DNA from: a virus
DNA: 25,161 bases
Reading direction: 5' to 3' (one strand)
Virus record (IMG/VR): IMGVR_UViG_3300047550_002673
Location: 1-25,161 of that record
Below, one piece after another: positions 1-5,349 of the stretch; positions within the stretch are counted from its first letter, which is position 1, and each line of letters starts with the position of its first letter. The notes under the pieces are model-generated. The model was not told the origin of the DNA. It saw only the letters and a list, made by a program, of their open reading frames with translations, and ran no database searches. A program made the translations under genes and the position numbers.

Positions 1-223
1 TAATGCAGCCTGACGAAGTAATCTGACCCACATAGGGTTACTATCGTTCATATATGTGGTGTAGTGTTAGTGATGGGTAGTAACTAACATCAAATAACAC
101 CACTCTGCATCCGATTTACGATTGTTCCTTTTCGAGAATCGGATTAAGACACATAAGGAACTACACACATAAACACTCAATAGGAAGCAGTCTCGGACCA
201 GGGTTCGACTCCCTGCGGGTCCA
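1..223 (+). ncRNA. ssrA: tmRNA (ssrA), 3' portion, truncated by window start
   Basis: The 3' end is a T arm: stem 199-203 (CAGGG) pairs with 211-215 (CCCTG) around the 7-nt loop TTCGACT. The 7-nt acceptor strand CGGGTCC (216-222) and discriminator A223 follow. CCA is not encoded, so it would be added after transcription. The run TCTCGGAC just before the T stem matches the conserved tmRNA sequence at this place and replaces the anticodon arm of a normal tRNA. Upstream lie nested perfect stems: 56-62 with 97-103, 65-71 with 83-89, 109-116 with 137-144, and a bulged stem 14-21/38-46 with inner CCC/GGG. This is the pseudoknot-rich layout of tmRNA. TAA at 1-3 would be the stop of the tag reading frame, followed by a GCAGC helix strand. 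tmRNA rescues stalled ribosomes and tags the unfinished protein. The 5' tRNA-like half and tag codons lie outside the window, so tag sequence and acceptor pairing (expected 5' strand GGACCCG) cannot be checked. Confidence 0.85.
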
Positions 224-261
224 CTTAAGGTTATGACATTACATCCAACGGAGGTACCACT

Positions 262-570
262 ATGTTCAAAAAACTCCTTGATGATGTCATTAGATGGATG
301 TATAAGCATGAAGAATCCACCGACACACCATCAGCACCACAAACAATCGAAGTAGGTTTACGGCGTAAACTTATCAGTGATGAATACAGAGATATTGTAG
401 AAGATTTACGTCAAGCAAACACGTTAGCAAAGTTATTGGAAATGCGTAAACGTATTCAAGAATTTCAAAAAAATGTGATAGAAAGTAACGAATATAATTG
501 GGGTAAACAATATATTCTCGACTTGTACAAAATGTGGAAAATTAAATATCACCACTGGAAAAAGTTCTGA
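262..570 (+). CDS. Hypothetical protein (102 aa)
   Basis: Not recognised. The product is a charged, mostly helical small protein with many Lys, Arg and Glu residues, no Cys and no membrane segment. It has an amphipathic-looking central stretch (about residues 35-75) and a basic, aromatic C-terminal end. The start is supported by a strong ribosome binding site, CGGAGGT at 249-255, seven bases before the ATG. It is the first protein gene downstream of the tmRNA, 38 nt past its 3' end, and its stop overlaps the binding site of the next gene, so the three genes to 1272 probably form one transcript. Small proteins in this position of T4-like genomes are often host-takeover factors, but nothing in the sequence shows a function. 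Confidence 0.8.
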   Translation: MFKKLLDDVIRWMYKHEESTDTPSAPQTIEVGLRRKLISDEYRDIVEDLRQANTLAKLLEMRKRIQEFQKNVIESNEYNWGKQYILDLYKMWKIKYHHWKKF

Positions 571-576
571 GGGGTT

Positions 577-954
577 ATGTTAAAAAGAAAAATTACAAAG
601 GCTACTTCCGCAGTCAAAAAGTTATTTAAGACTGGTAATACTAGAAAGACTTTGATGTGCAAAGTATGTGAAAAGATAGAGGTGGAGGTTTCGTTCGACA
701 CAGCAGCAGTTACTTGTTCATATTGTGTCCAACGGCAACTTCCTCCACCCGAAGGTATCAAACCAAAAGACCCTACGGAAAAGTTTCCCCGCGGTTGGGC
801 GCTGAAGGCACGATATGTTCACATTGATGGCCGTGTGTTCGAAAAAGGGAAAGACACAGGCGAAGTGGTTACACCAGAAGTAGTAAAACCAAGGAAGGAA
901 AGAAAGGAAAAGAAAAAGGTAACCAAGAAGAAAACTCCAAATCGGAGAAAGTAA
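577..954 (+). CDS. Small zinc-ribbon protein with Lys/Arg-rich tail (125 aa)
   Basis: Two CxxC pairs (C28/C31 and C47/C50) spaced 15 residues apart form a likely four-Cys zinc ribbon. It is followed by a Pro-rich linker and, from about residue 103 to the end, a strongly basic tail made mostly of Lys, Arg and Val. The N-terminal 25 residues are also basic. Such a layout fits a nucleic-acid-binding protein, but no family is recognised. The start is set by GAGGGG (569-574), which overlaps the stop of the upstream gene, three bases before the ATG. The stop at 952-954 touches the ATG of the next gene at 955. The basic tail could also serve in binding an acidic partner such as RNA polymerase or the ribosome. 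That is inference only. Confidence 0.85.
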   Translation: MLKRKITKATSAVKKLFKTGNTRKTLMCKVCEKIEVEVSFDTAAVTCSYCVQRQLPPPEGIKPKDPTEKFPRGWALKARYVHIDGRVFEKGKDTGEVVTPEVVKPRKERKEKKKVTKKKTPNRRK

Positions 955-1272
955 ATGCTTCAATTACCACCAAACAAACCATTTCCAGTCATACAAAAAT
1001 TTCTTCAAGACAATGAAGCGCTAGTGTACTGGTATATGACGTTGAGTATTTCAAAGGCAATTAAAAACAACGAAGAAAAAACAGAACTATTTTCTTTTGG
1101 CGGTCATAGCGAGAATATTGCAGTAGTCAAAAAGATGGATTATGAAAAGGTATTGACCGATGCAATATCACATTTCAGTAAAGCAGAAGAGTATGAACAC
1201 GCAGCATTCGCACGTGATTTATTAACCAAGTGGAAGGTAGAACAAGTAATAAACGATAAACCAACGGAGTAA
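955..1272 (+). CDS. Hypothetical protein (105 aa)
   Basis: Not recognised. It is a mixed-charge, largely helical protein without Cys, signal peptide or membrane segment. The second half (about residues 58-95) looks like two amphipathic helices, with alternating Ala/Phe/Leu and Glu/Lys. The ATG follows directly on the stop of the zinc-ribbon gene, so translation is probably coupled. The upstream bases (GGAGAAAGTAA) give a GGAG about nine bases before the start. The binding site of the following HNH gene lies inside its last codons. It shares an operon-like string with the two preceding small genes, and nothing here indicates its job. Confidence 0.78.
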   Translation: MLQLPPNKPFPVIQKFLQDNEALVYWYMTLSISKAIKNNEEKTELFSFGGHSENIAVVKKMDYEKVLTDAISHFSKAEEYEHAAFARDLLTKWKVEQVINDKPTE

Positions 1273-1275
1273 TCT

Positions 1276-1788
1276 ATGGGGCTGGACACTACGAGATGCG
1301 TAGTCCTTAATGCCACATACGAACCCATTACAATTGTCTCATCCAAACGAGCGCTTATCTTGTATCTTGAAGGTAAGGCGATGATTGTAGAAGAACATCC
1401 AGACTTGGTGGTGCGGTCACCGAATCAGACGTTCCCTGTTCCTACGAGTATAGTGCTGAAGCACTTCGTAAAGGGTCGTATGGTATTTCGGACTAAAGCA
1501 CTACTCACACAACGAAATCTATTTATTCGTGACCAGTATACGTGTCAGTATTGTGGTCGCACCAAACAACAAATCAGACATTCTGAATTCCTCACACGGG
1601 ACCACGTAATCCCGCGTCATATGGGAGGAAAGGATATCTGGGAAAACGTGGTCACCTCTTGTAATTCGTGCAATAACAAGAAGGCATACCATCTATTAGA
1701 AGATATTAATATGACCCTCTTGAAAAATCCCACAGCACCTACTATATTTGAGTTGTGGACTAGACAACAGAAACGATTACACCACTAA
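1276..1788 (+). CDS. HNH endonuclease (170 aa)
   Basis: The C-terminal half holds a complete HNH (beta-beta-alpha-metal) module. Structural zinc pairs are C90/C93 and C129/C132. The core is D109-H110 in the RDHVIPR motif, a conserved Asn in WENVV (N124), and the closing CNNKK (N133). The N-terminal part (residues 7-60) resembles the leader of bacterial free-standing HNH proteins, with VLNATYEPITIVSSKRA followed by a Gly-Lys-Ala segment. The enzyme should nick or cut DNA using one metal ion. GGAG at 1266-1269 sets the start, inside the stop region of the preceding gene. No interrupted gene or intron is visible on either side, so a homing role is not supported. Roles in host DNA breakdown, packaging or mobility are all possible. 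Confidence 0.93.
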   Translation: MGLDTTRCVVLNATYEPITIVSSKRALILYLEGKAMIVEEHPDLVVRSPNQTFPVPTSIVLKHFVKGRMVFRTKALLTQRNLFIRDQYTCQYCGRTKQQIRHSEFLTRDHVIPRHMGGKDIWENVVTSCNSCNNKKAYHLLEDINMTLLKNPTAPTIFELWTRQQKRLHH

Positions 1789-1804
1789 ACAAGGATAAAA
1801 GGTT

Positions 1805-2428
1805 ATGATAGACGAACAGAAAATTGAAGAAAATTACAACAAGTTTATGGAGTATGTGAAGGCAGATTCGCGTGCCGACCAACTTGTTGCGATGTACGAA
1901 GATTATGGTAATGAACTAATGACTGCCCCCGCCTCGGGTAAGGCGCATTACCATAACACATTTCCAGGTGGTTACATTGACCACGTTCTCCGTGTGGTAG
2001 ACGCTACTCTACAATTTTCTTCATTATATAAGAAAATGGGTGGAACTATTAATTTCACAAGAGAAGAAGCTGTGTTTTCTGCTCTTCATCATGATTTAGG
2101 AAAGTTGGGAAATCCTGGAACGGCTCCATACTATCTAGACCAAGATTCGGATTGGCATCGTAAGCGTGGTGAGTTGTACAAGCATAATCCCAATCTCCCA
2201 TATATGCAGGTTCCTGACCGTGCATTAATGACACTACAACGATATGGAATCAAACTGACAGACACAGAATGGTTGAGTATTAAATTATCTGATGGTTTGT
2301 ATGACGAAAGTACGAAGGCATATCTTAAAACATTTACACCATATCCACTAGAAAGTAGTCTCCCACGAATCATTCACGTAGCAGATTATATCTCCAGTCA
2401 AGTAGAAAACGACTTTACCAGATTTTAA
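1805..2428 (+). CDS. HD-domain metal-dependent phosphohydrolase (207 aa)
   Basis: HD-superfamily motifs are in order: H60 in the PGGYIDH segment, the H96-D97 doublet within HHDLGK, and a distal Asp (D194) in HVADYIS. These are the metal ligands of the family, whose members remove phosphate from nucleotides or cleave phosphodiesters. The 207-residue size is a single HD domain without fused sensor parts. No membrane segment is seen. AGGA at 1793-1796, eight bases before the ATG, is the likely ribosome binding site. The gene follows HNH by 16 nt and is closed by a hairpin, so it ends the transcript that starts near the tmRNA. In a phage a nucleotide-pool or signalling-nucleotide function is plausible, but the substrate cannot be read from the sequence. 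Confidence 0.88.
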   Translation: MIDEQKIEENYNKFMEYVKADSRADQLVAMYEDYGNELMTAPASGKAHYHNTFPGGYIDHVLRVVDATLQFSSLYKKMGGTINFTREEAVFSALHHDLGKLGNPGTAPYYLDQDSDWHRKRGELYKHNPNLPYMQVPDRALMTLQRYGIKLTDTEWLSIKLSDGLYDESTKAYLKTFTPYPLESSLPRIIHVADYISSQVENDFTRF

Positions 2429-2437
2429 TATTGTATA

Positions 2438-2475
2438 ATATAACCGTTCAAAAACACTTGGACGGTTATATTTAT
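2438..2475 (+). terminator. Stem-loop terminator after the HD gene
   Basis: A 14-pair stem (2438-2451 with 2458-2471, one G-T wobble) encloses a 6-nt loop and runs into TTTAT. It begins ten bases past the stop of the HD gene, and its U tract is short and interrupted, so termination may be partial. Confidence 0.6.
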
Positions 2476-2479
2476 ATAG

Positions 2480-2546
2480 GACCAGCGCATAGTGCGGGGT
2501 CATTCAACCGTGACGCTCAATACTGAGGTCACATAATATAGGAGGT
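2480..2546 (+). promoter_or_regulatory. Structured 5' leader of hsp20 and its ribosome binding site
   Basis: Two small hairpins stand in a row. The first is 2480-2501: GACC with GGTC outside, CGCA with TGCG inside. The second is 2510-2532: GTGAC with GTCAC outside, CTCA with TGAG inside. A near-perfect ribosome binding site, AGGAGGT (2540-2546), follows six bases before the ATG. The binding site itself is not visibly paired in these two hairpins. The leader could stabilise the mRNA or tune expression; a heat-sensing role is only a guess. Confidence 0.45.
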
Positions 2547-2552
2547 CATTTT

Positions 2553-3032
2553 ATGACTCATTTAGTATTTCGCCCATTCGGGTCAACGGTTTTGAACAAT
2601 AGAGAAAACTTCATCAGCACATTTGATAAGATGTTTGATGAAATCACTCGAAGAGATTTTCCCGAACTCTTTCAACATTGGGGAGCAGAACCTTTCGGAA
2701 AGGCAGCATATCCAAAGGTCAACGTAATTTCGCATGACGAGTCTGTGACGATTGAAGCAGAACTCGCCGGTTATAAGAAGGATGAAATTGATATTGAGGT
2801 TAAGGAAGGAGTCTTAACCATTTCAGGCGGTGCATCTCAATTGAACGAGCAAACTGATAAATCTGTTTATCTGCTTCGTGAACTTAAGCGTAGTTCGTTC
2901 AGTCGTTCATTTAAGCTCGGTGACCAATTGGATGCCTCAGCAGTAGACGCACAGTTTGACAACGGGTTACTCACAGTTACCATCCAAAAATTGACTAAGG
3001 AGCCAGCAAGTAAAAAGGTTACGATTAAGTAA
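2553..3032 (+). CDS. hsp20: Small heat-shock protein Hsp20 / alpha-crystallin family (159 aa)
   Basis: This is an ATP-independent chaperone that holds unfolding proteins. The N-terminal arm (1-50) carries Phe-rich helices, and the alpha-crystallin domain spans about residues 52-150. The family signature A-x-x-x-N-G-L-L-x-V is present as A133 to V142 (AQFDNGLLTV). The EAELAGYKKDEIDIEV segment (67-83) and the following ISGG turn are also typical of bacterial-type Hsp20. A short C-terminal V-T-I (156-158) could be the I/V-x-I oligomer contact. An excellent ribosome binding site (AGGAGGT) suggests high expression. hsp20 genes are common in T4-like phages of cyanobacteria and other aquatic hosts, where they are thought to help during infection or assembly. 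The gene has its own leader after an upstream terminator. Confidence 0.95.
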   Translation: MTHLVFRPFGSTVLNNRENFISTFDKMFDEITRRDFPELFQHWGAEPFGKAAYPKVNVISHDESVTIEAELAGYKKDEIDIEVKEGVLTISGGASQLNEQTDKSVYLLRELKRSSFSRSFKLGDQLDASAVDAQFDNGLLTVTIQKLTKEPASKKVTIK

Positions 3033-3059
3033 TTTCACTTTAACCAACAGGAGGTTTGT

Positions 3060-3116
3060 ATGTGCTGTTGTTTAGTTTGTAAGTGTAGTTGCTGTGTTAA
3101 CAACATAACCTATTGA
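3060..3116 (+). CDS. Cys-rich micro-protein (18 aa)
   Basis: An 18-codon frame begins with ATG five bases after a perfect AGGAGG ribosome binding site (3049-3054) and ends with TGA at 3114-3116. Seven of its 18 residues are Cys (positions 2, 3, 4, 7, 9, 11, 12), clustered as CCC, CxC and CC, with a polar VNNITY tail. There is no relation to any family I recognise. The Cys density suggests metal binding or a redox/thiol role, or a regulatory leader whose translation senses Cys supply. It lies 27 nt after hsp20 and just before a stem-loop and a terminator, so it is probably translated from the hsp20 message. The strong binding site is the main reason to call it. Its small size keeps confidence moderate. 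Confidence 0.55.
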   Translation: MCCCLVCKCSCCVNNITY

Positions 3117-3143
3117 CGGGAGGTGGTCCTTCACTGGTTATGT
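3103..3143 (+). other. Two-tier stem-loop covering an SD-like sequence
   Basis: ACATAACC (3103-3110) pairs perfectly with GGTTATGT (3136-3143). Within the loop, 3119-3123 can pair with 3128-3132 (one G-T wobble), enclosing the purine-rich GGGAGG at 3118-3123. The 5' arm overlaps the last codons of the Cys-rich micro-ORF. Stretch 3144-3185 holds no gene; an orphan AGGAG at 3168-3172 is followed by no start codon. Confidence 0.45.
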
Positions 3144-3185
3144 CTGGTATCCAACCTTAAATTTTAGGAGATAGACTAGAAATAT

Positions 3186-3228
3186 AACGAGCCGGACTGG
3201 TTCTTACTGGTTCGGTTCGTTTTTCTTT
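3186..3228 (+). terminator. Rho-independent terminator after hsp20/micro-ORF
   Basis: A 12-pair stem (AACGAGCCGGAC, 3186-3197, with 3210-3221; two G-T wobbles) is followed by TTTCTTT. It is the most terminator-like structure in the window and separates hsp20 and the micro-ORF from the membrane-protein gene that starts ten bases later. Confidence 0.75.
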
Positions 3229-3237
3229 GGAGAATAT

Positions 3238-4239
3238 ATGAGTAAATTTTTTAATTTCAAAACACTGGTTTCATTTACCGCATTGACAATCGCAGGATGT
3301 GCCGCACTGTTTTCTGTAACAGGTATTGGTACCTTGTTTGCAGGTGCAGCGGTATCTGCGATGGTTATGGCAAGTGCTTTGGAATTAGGTAAGTTGGTTG
3401 GCATTTCGTTCCTATATCGGTACTGGCCAGAGATTCCAAAAGCATTAAAAAGTTATATGGCAACCGCAAGTGTTATCTTGATACTAATAACTTCGGCAGG
3501 TATCTATGGATACTTGTCCTCTGCGTATGCTAAGGTTGCAGCAGAACCATTGAAGATGAATGCAGATATCCAAATCTATAATTCTCAGATATCTACGTTA
3601 GAAGAGGAAATCAAGAGAAAAACCGCACGTCTGGACCAAATTATTTCCCTTCGTGGTCAACAAGAAAATCGTGTTGATGAGTTGATTAGTAAAAGTACCA
3701 CGGGGTCGAATACAACTATTCGTAACGCACAAAATAGTTTAGCAGAACTGAATAGAACCGCAACAACACTACAACGTGAAATTAACCAAACGTCTGCACA
3801 ACGAGATACGCTGAAAGCAAAGAGTATTACAACCGAAGTAGAAATCAATACAAATTCAGACATCGGTACGTTCGTATATATTTCCCGTGCAATTGGTGTA
3901 GAATTGGATACCGTGGTTAAATGGTTTATATTAATTATCGTATTGGTATTTGACCCACTTTCAATCTGTTTGGTTCTTGCATACAATTTCTTGGTCAAAC
4001 GAGAAGAGAAACCAGAACAACAAAAAGAAGAAATAAAGACATTTACTGTGTATGATGAAAAACCAACTGAAATAGAACCCGTTGTGGAAAATAAAATAAC
4101 TGTGGTAGAAGAATCTCCACAAATAGACCCAACTGACCCATATCCGCAATATATGACTAAAGCAGAAACAGAAGAAGTATTGGAAAATTTCTGGAAAAAG
4201 AAGACTATAGCTAAATATAAGGATATTAATATCTTTTAA
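3238..4239 (+). CDS. Multi-pass membrane protein with large coiled-coil domain (333 aa)
   Basis: Four hydrophobic segments are seen at about residues 9-29, 31-57, 73-93 and 226-252. Between the third and fourth lies a roughly 120-residue region (105-205) rich in Glu, Lys, Gln, Leu and Thr with heptad character, which looks like a coiled coil. After the last membrane segment comes an 80-residue acidic, Pro-rich tail ending in a basic helix. With four crossings, both ends would be on the same side and the coiled coil on the other, probably periplasmic. GGAG at 3229-3232 sets the start. Similar membrane/coil proteins occur in T4-like phages of aquatic bacteria, but I know of no assigned function. 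Effects on lysis timing, superinfection or membrane organisation are possible. It starts right after a terminator and has no obvious promoter of its own. Confidence 0.85.
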   Translation: MSKFFNFKTLVSFTALTIAGCAALFSVTGIGTLFAGAAVSAMVMASALELGKLVGISFLYRYWPEIPKALKSYMATASVILILITSAGIYGYLSSAYAKVAAEPLKMNADIQIYNSQISTLEEEIKRKTARLDQIISLRGQQENRVDELISKSTTGSNTTIRNAQNSLAELNRTATTLQREINQTSAQRDTLKAKSITTEVEINTNSDIGTFVYISRAIGVELDTVVKWFILIIVLVFDPLSICLVLAYNFLVKREEKPEQQKEEIKTFTVYDEKPTEIEPVVENKITVVEESPQIDPTDPYPQYMTKAETEEVLENFWKKKTIAKYKDINIF

Positions 4240-4247
4240 TAGACCAC

Positions 4248-4276
4248 TTGACAAAATCCCCAATTCGGTGTATATT
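4248..4276 (+). promoter_or_regulatory. Sigma70-type (early) promoter for uvsE operon
   Basis: A perfect -35 box TTGACA (4248-4253), a 17-bp spacer and the -10 box TATATT (4271-4276) predict a start near 4283, some 20 nt before the uvsE start codon. It is the best host-type promoter in the window. Confidence 0.75.
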
Positions 4277-4297
4277 TAATGTACTACTTAATTGGGG
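4258..4297 (+). promoter_or_regulatory. Inverted repeat pairing the promoter spacer with the uvsE ribosome binding site
   Basis: CCCCAATT (4258-4265, within the -35/-10 spacer) is an exact reverse complement of AATTGGGG (4290-4297), which contains the G-run serving as uvsE ribosome binding site. The loop is 24 nt. Only transcripts that read in from upstream contain both arms. Transcripts from the nested promoter start after the first arm. Confidence 0.55.
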
Positions 4298-4303
4298 GTT
4301 TTC

Positions 4304-5203
4304 GTGCCTATCAACGTTGGTTACTGTTGTATCAATAATACACTCAACAAACGTGGTATCACCACGGGTCGTGCGATGCGTAAAGCAACCTTTGAAGCTA
4401 AGGGGTTGAAGTACGCATCTGAACTAGCACTTGCAAACGCCAATGACCTACTGACTATTCTAAAGTGGAATGCCGATAATGATATCAAGGTATTCCGTAT
4501 GGGGTCTGGTATTTTCCCGTGGGGTACGGAATACAAGGAAACTCACCTTCCAGACTATTTTGCAATTGTCAGTAAGTTGAAAGAGTGCGGTGACTTCGCC
4601 AAAGCTACTGGCCAACGTATCACCGCACATCCCGACCACTTTGTAAAGTTGGGTTCGGAGAAAGAGTCTGTTGTATTGAATTCTATCAAGGATTTGGAAC
4701 TCCATTCTACTGTGTTTGACTATATGGGATTGGAAGAAAGTCCATACAACGCTATCAATATTCACGTGGGTATGAATTTCTCTGAGGAAACCGCACAACG
4801 TTGGATTGACAACTATCGTCGTTTGTCACCGAATCTTCAAGCACGTATGGTGGTCGAGAATGATGACAAGGAATCCGCATTCTCCATTATTCAACTGTTT
4901 ACGTATCTCCATACAGAATTGGATATTCCACTTACCTTCGACTATTTTCATCACCAGTTTCACCCAGACGGATTAACCACACAAGACGCTGCAGAACTTT
5001 CCGCTGGAACTTGGCCAGAAGGTATCACTCCACTCTTTCACTATAGCGAGAGTAAGAATATCAATGAAAATGTTACGGGTAATCCTCGCGCTCACGCTGA
5101 TTATGTGTTTTCTCGTATTGACGATTTTGGACTCACGATTGATGTTGACCTCGAAGCGAAAGCAAAAGAACTCGCACTATTCAAATACAGAGAATTAGTA
5201 TGA
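4304..5203 (+). CDS. uvsE: UV damage endonuclease UvsE/UVDE (299 aa)
   Basis: This TIM-barrel nuclease nicks DNA 5' to UV photoproducts and starts excision repair without a glycosylase. The N-terminal GYCCINNTL segment, the RAMRKATF and NANDLLTILKWN segments, and metal/catalytic positions all fit the family: H109/H112 (AHPDH), H154 (NIHVG), E185 (VVEND), D213 with H216/H217 (FDYFHH) and H246. Length matches the usual 280-310 residues. I choose GTG at 4304, giving MPINVGY, because GGGGGTTTTC then a start codon also precedes the gene at 8586. The TTG at 4292 would lie inside the G-run and add MGVF. A dedicated promoter lies upstream. The stop overlaps the next start (ATGA), so this gene leads a coupled operon. 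Confidence 0.93.
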   Translation: MPINVGYCCINNTLNKRGITTGRAMRKATFEAKGLKYASELALANANDLLTILKWNADNDIKVFRMGSGIFPWGTEYKETHLPDYFAIVSKLKECGDFAKATGQRITAHPDHFVKLGSEKESVVLNSIKDLELHSTVFDYMGLEESPYNAINIHVGMNFSEETAQRWIDNYRRLSPNLQARMVVENDDKESAFSIIQLFTYLHTELDIPLTFDYFHHQFHPDGLTTQDAAELSAGTWPEGITPLFHYSESKNINENVTGNPRAHADYVFSRIDDFGLTIDVDLEAKAKELALFKYRELV

Positions 5204-5349
5204 ATACACTACTTGACATTCTAGCAGGAATAGTATATTTTATTATATCACTACTGATTATCGCAGTTATCAGTGTAGTGTATTTCTTTTCAATAATCAT
5301 TATAGTAATTAACGAACTTATCAATTACATCAGACATAAACTACGATGA
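5200..5349 (+). CDS. Small membrane protein (49 aa) coupled between uvsE and glycosyltransferase
   Basis: An ATG at 5200 overlaps the uvsE stop in ATGA, and the frame runs 49 codons to TGA at 5347-5349, which overlaps the glycosyltransferase start, again as ATGA. It fills the whole gap between these genes, and four-base overlaps on both sides strongly favour a real, translationally coupled gene. The product is almost entirely hydrophobic: residues 4-41 consist of Leu, Ile, Val, Phe, Tyr and Ala with a single Asp at 6, long enough for one long or two short membrane helices. It ends with a basic tail (YIRHKLR), which would face the cytoplasm. No family is recognised. It could be a membrane anchor or partner for the neighbouring glycosyltransferase, or a small membrane-perturbing peptide. 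Confidence 0.75.
   Translation: MNTLLDILAGIVYFIISLLIIAVISVVYFFSIIIIVINELINYIRHKLR

Noticed and set aside
181-224. A plain tRNA gene ending at about 224
   Set aside because: The T arm is good, but there is no D arm or anticodon arm at tRNA spacing upstream. TCTCGGAC before the T stem and the long stem array fit tmRNA instead.
1276-1788. HNH gene as a homing endonuclease invading a phage gene or intron
   Set aside because: Neighbouring genes are intact and no intron or split exon is visible; motif set alone does not show homing.
2468-2478. TATTTATA, the reverse complement of the T4 late promoter box, here and at 8554-8561
   Set aside because: It would read leftward against all genes, and the same word also occurs within coding sequence near 10090; expected by chance in AT-rich DNA.
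3140-3160. Six-codon frame ATG...TAA after GGGAGG
   Set aside because: Distance from the SD-like run is about 16 bases, the SD is in a stem, and the peptide is too short to support.
3657-4263. Minus-strand open frames across the window, for example 3657-3998, 6357-6788 and 15133-15612
   Set aside because: All lie opposite confident + strand genes, have no ribosome binding site or family motif, and none fills a gap.
4292-4303. TTG start of uvsE at 4292 (adds MGVF)
   Set aside because: It overlaps the G-run that serves as ribosome binding site and lacks one of its own. GTG at 4304 has correct spacing and gives the usual N-terminus.
5214-5240. TTGACA with TATATT or TATTTT inside the 49-residue gene
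   Set aside because: Spacing is 15 bp to the better -10, or the -10 is poor at 17 bp. The region is coding and no gene needs a start here, so a chance match is likely.
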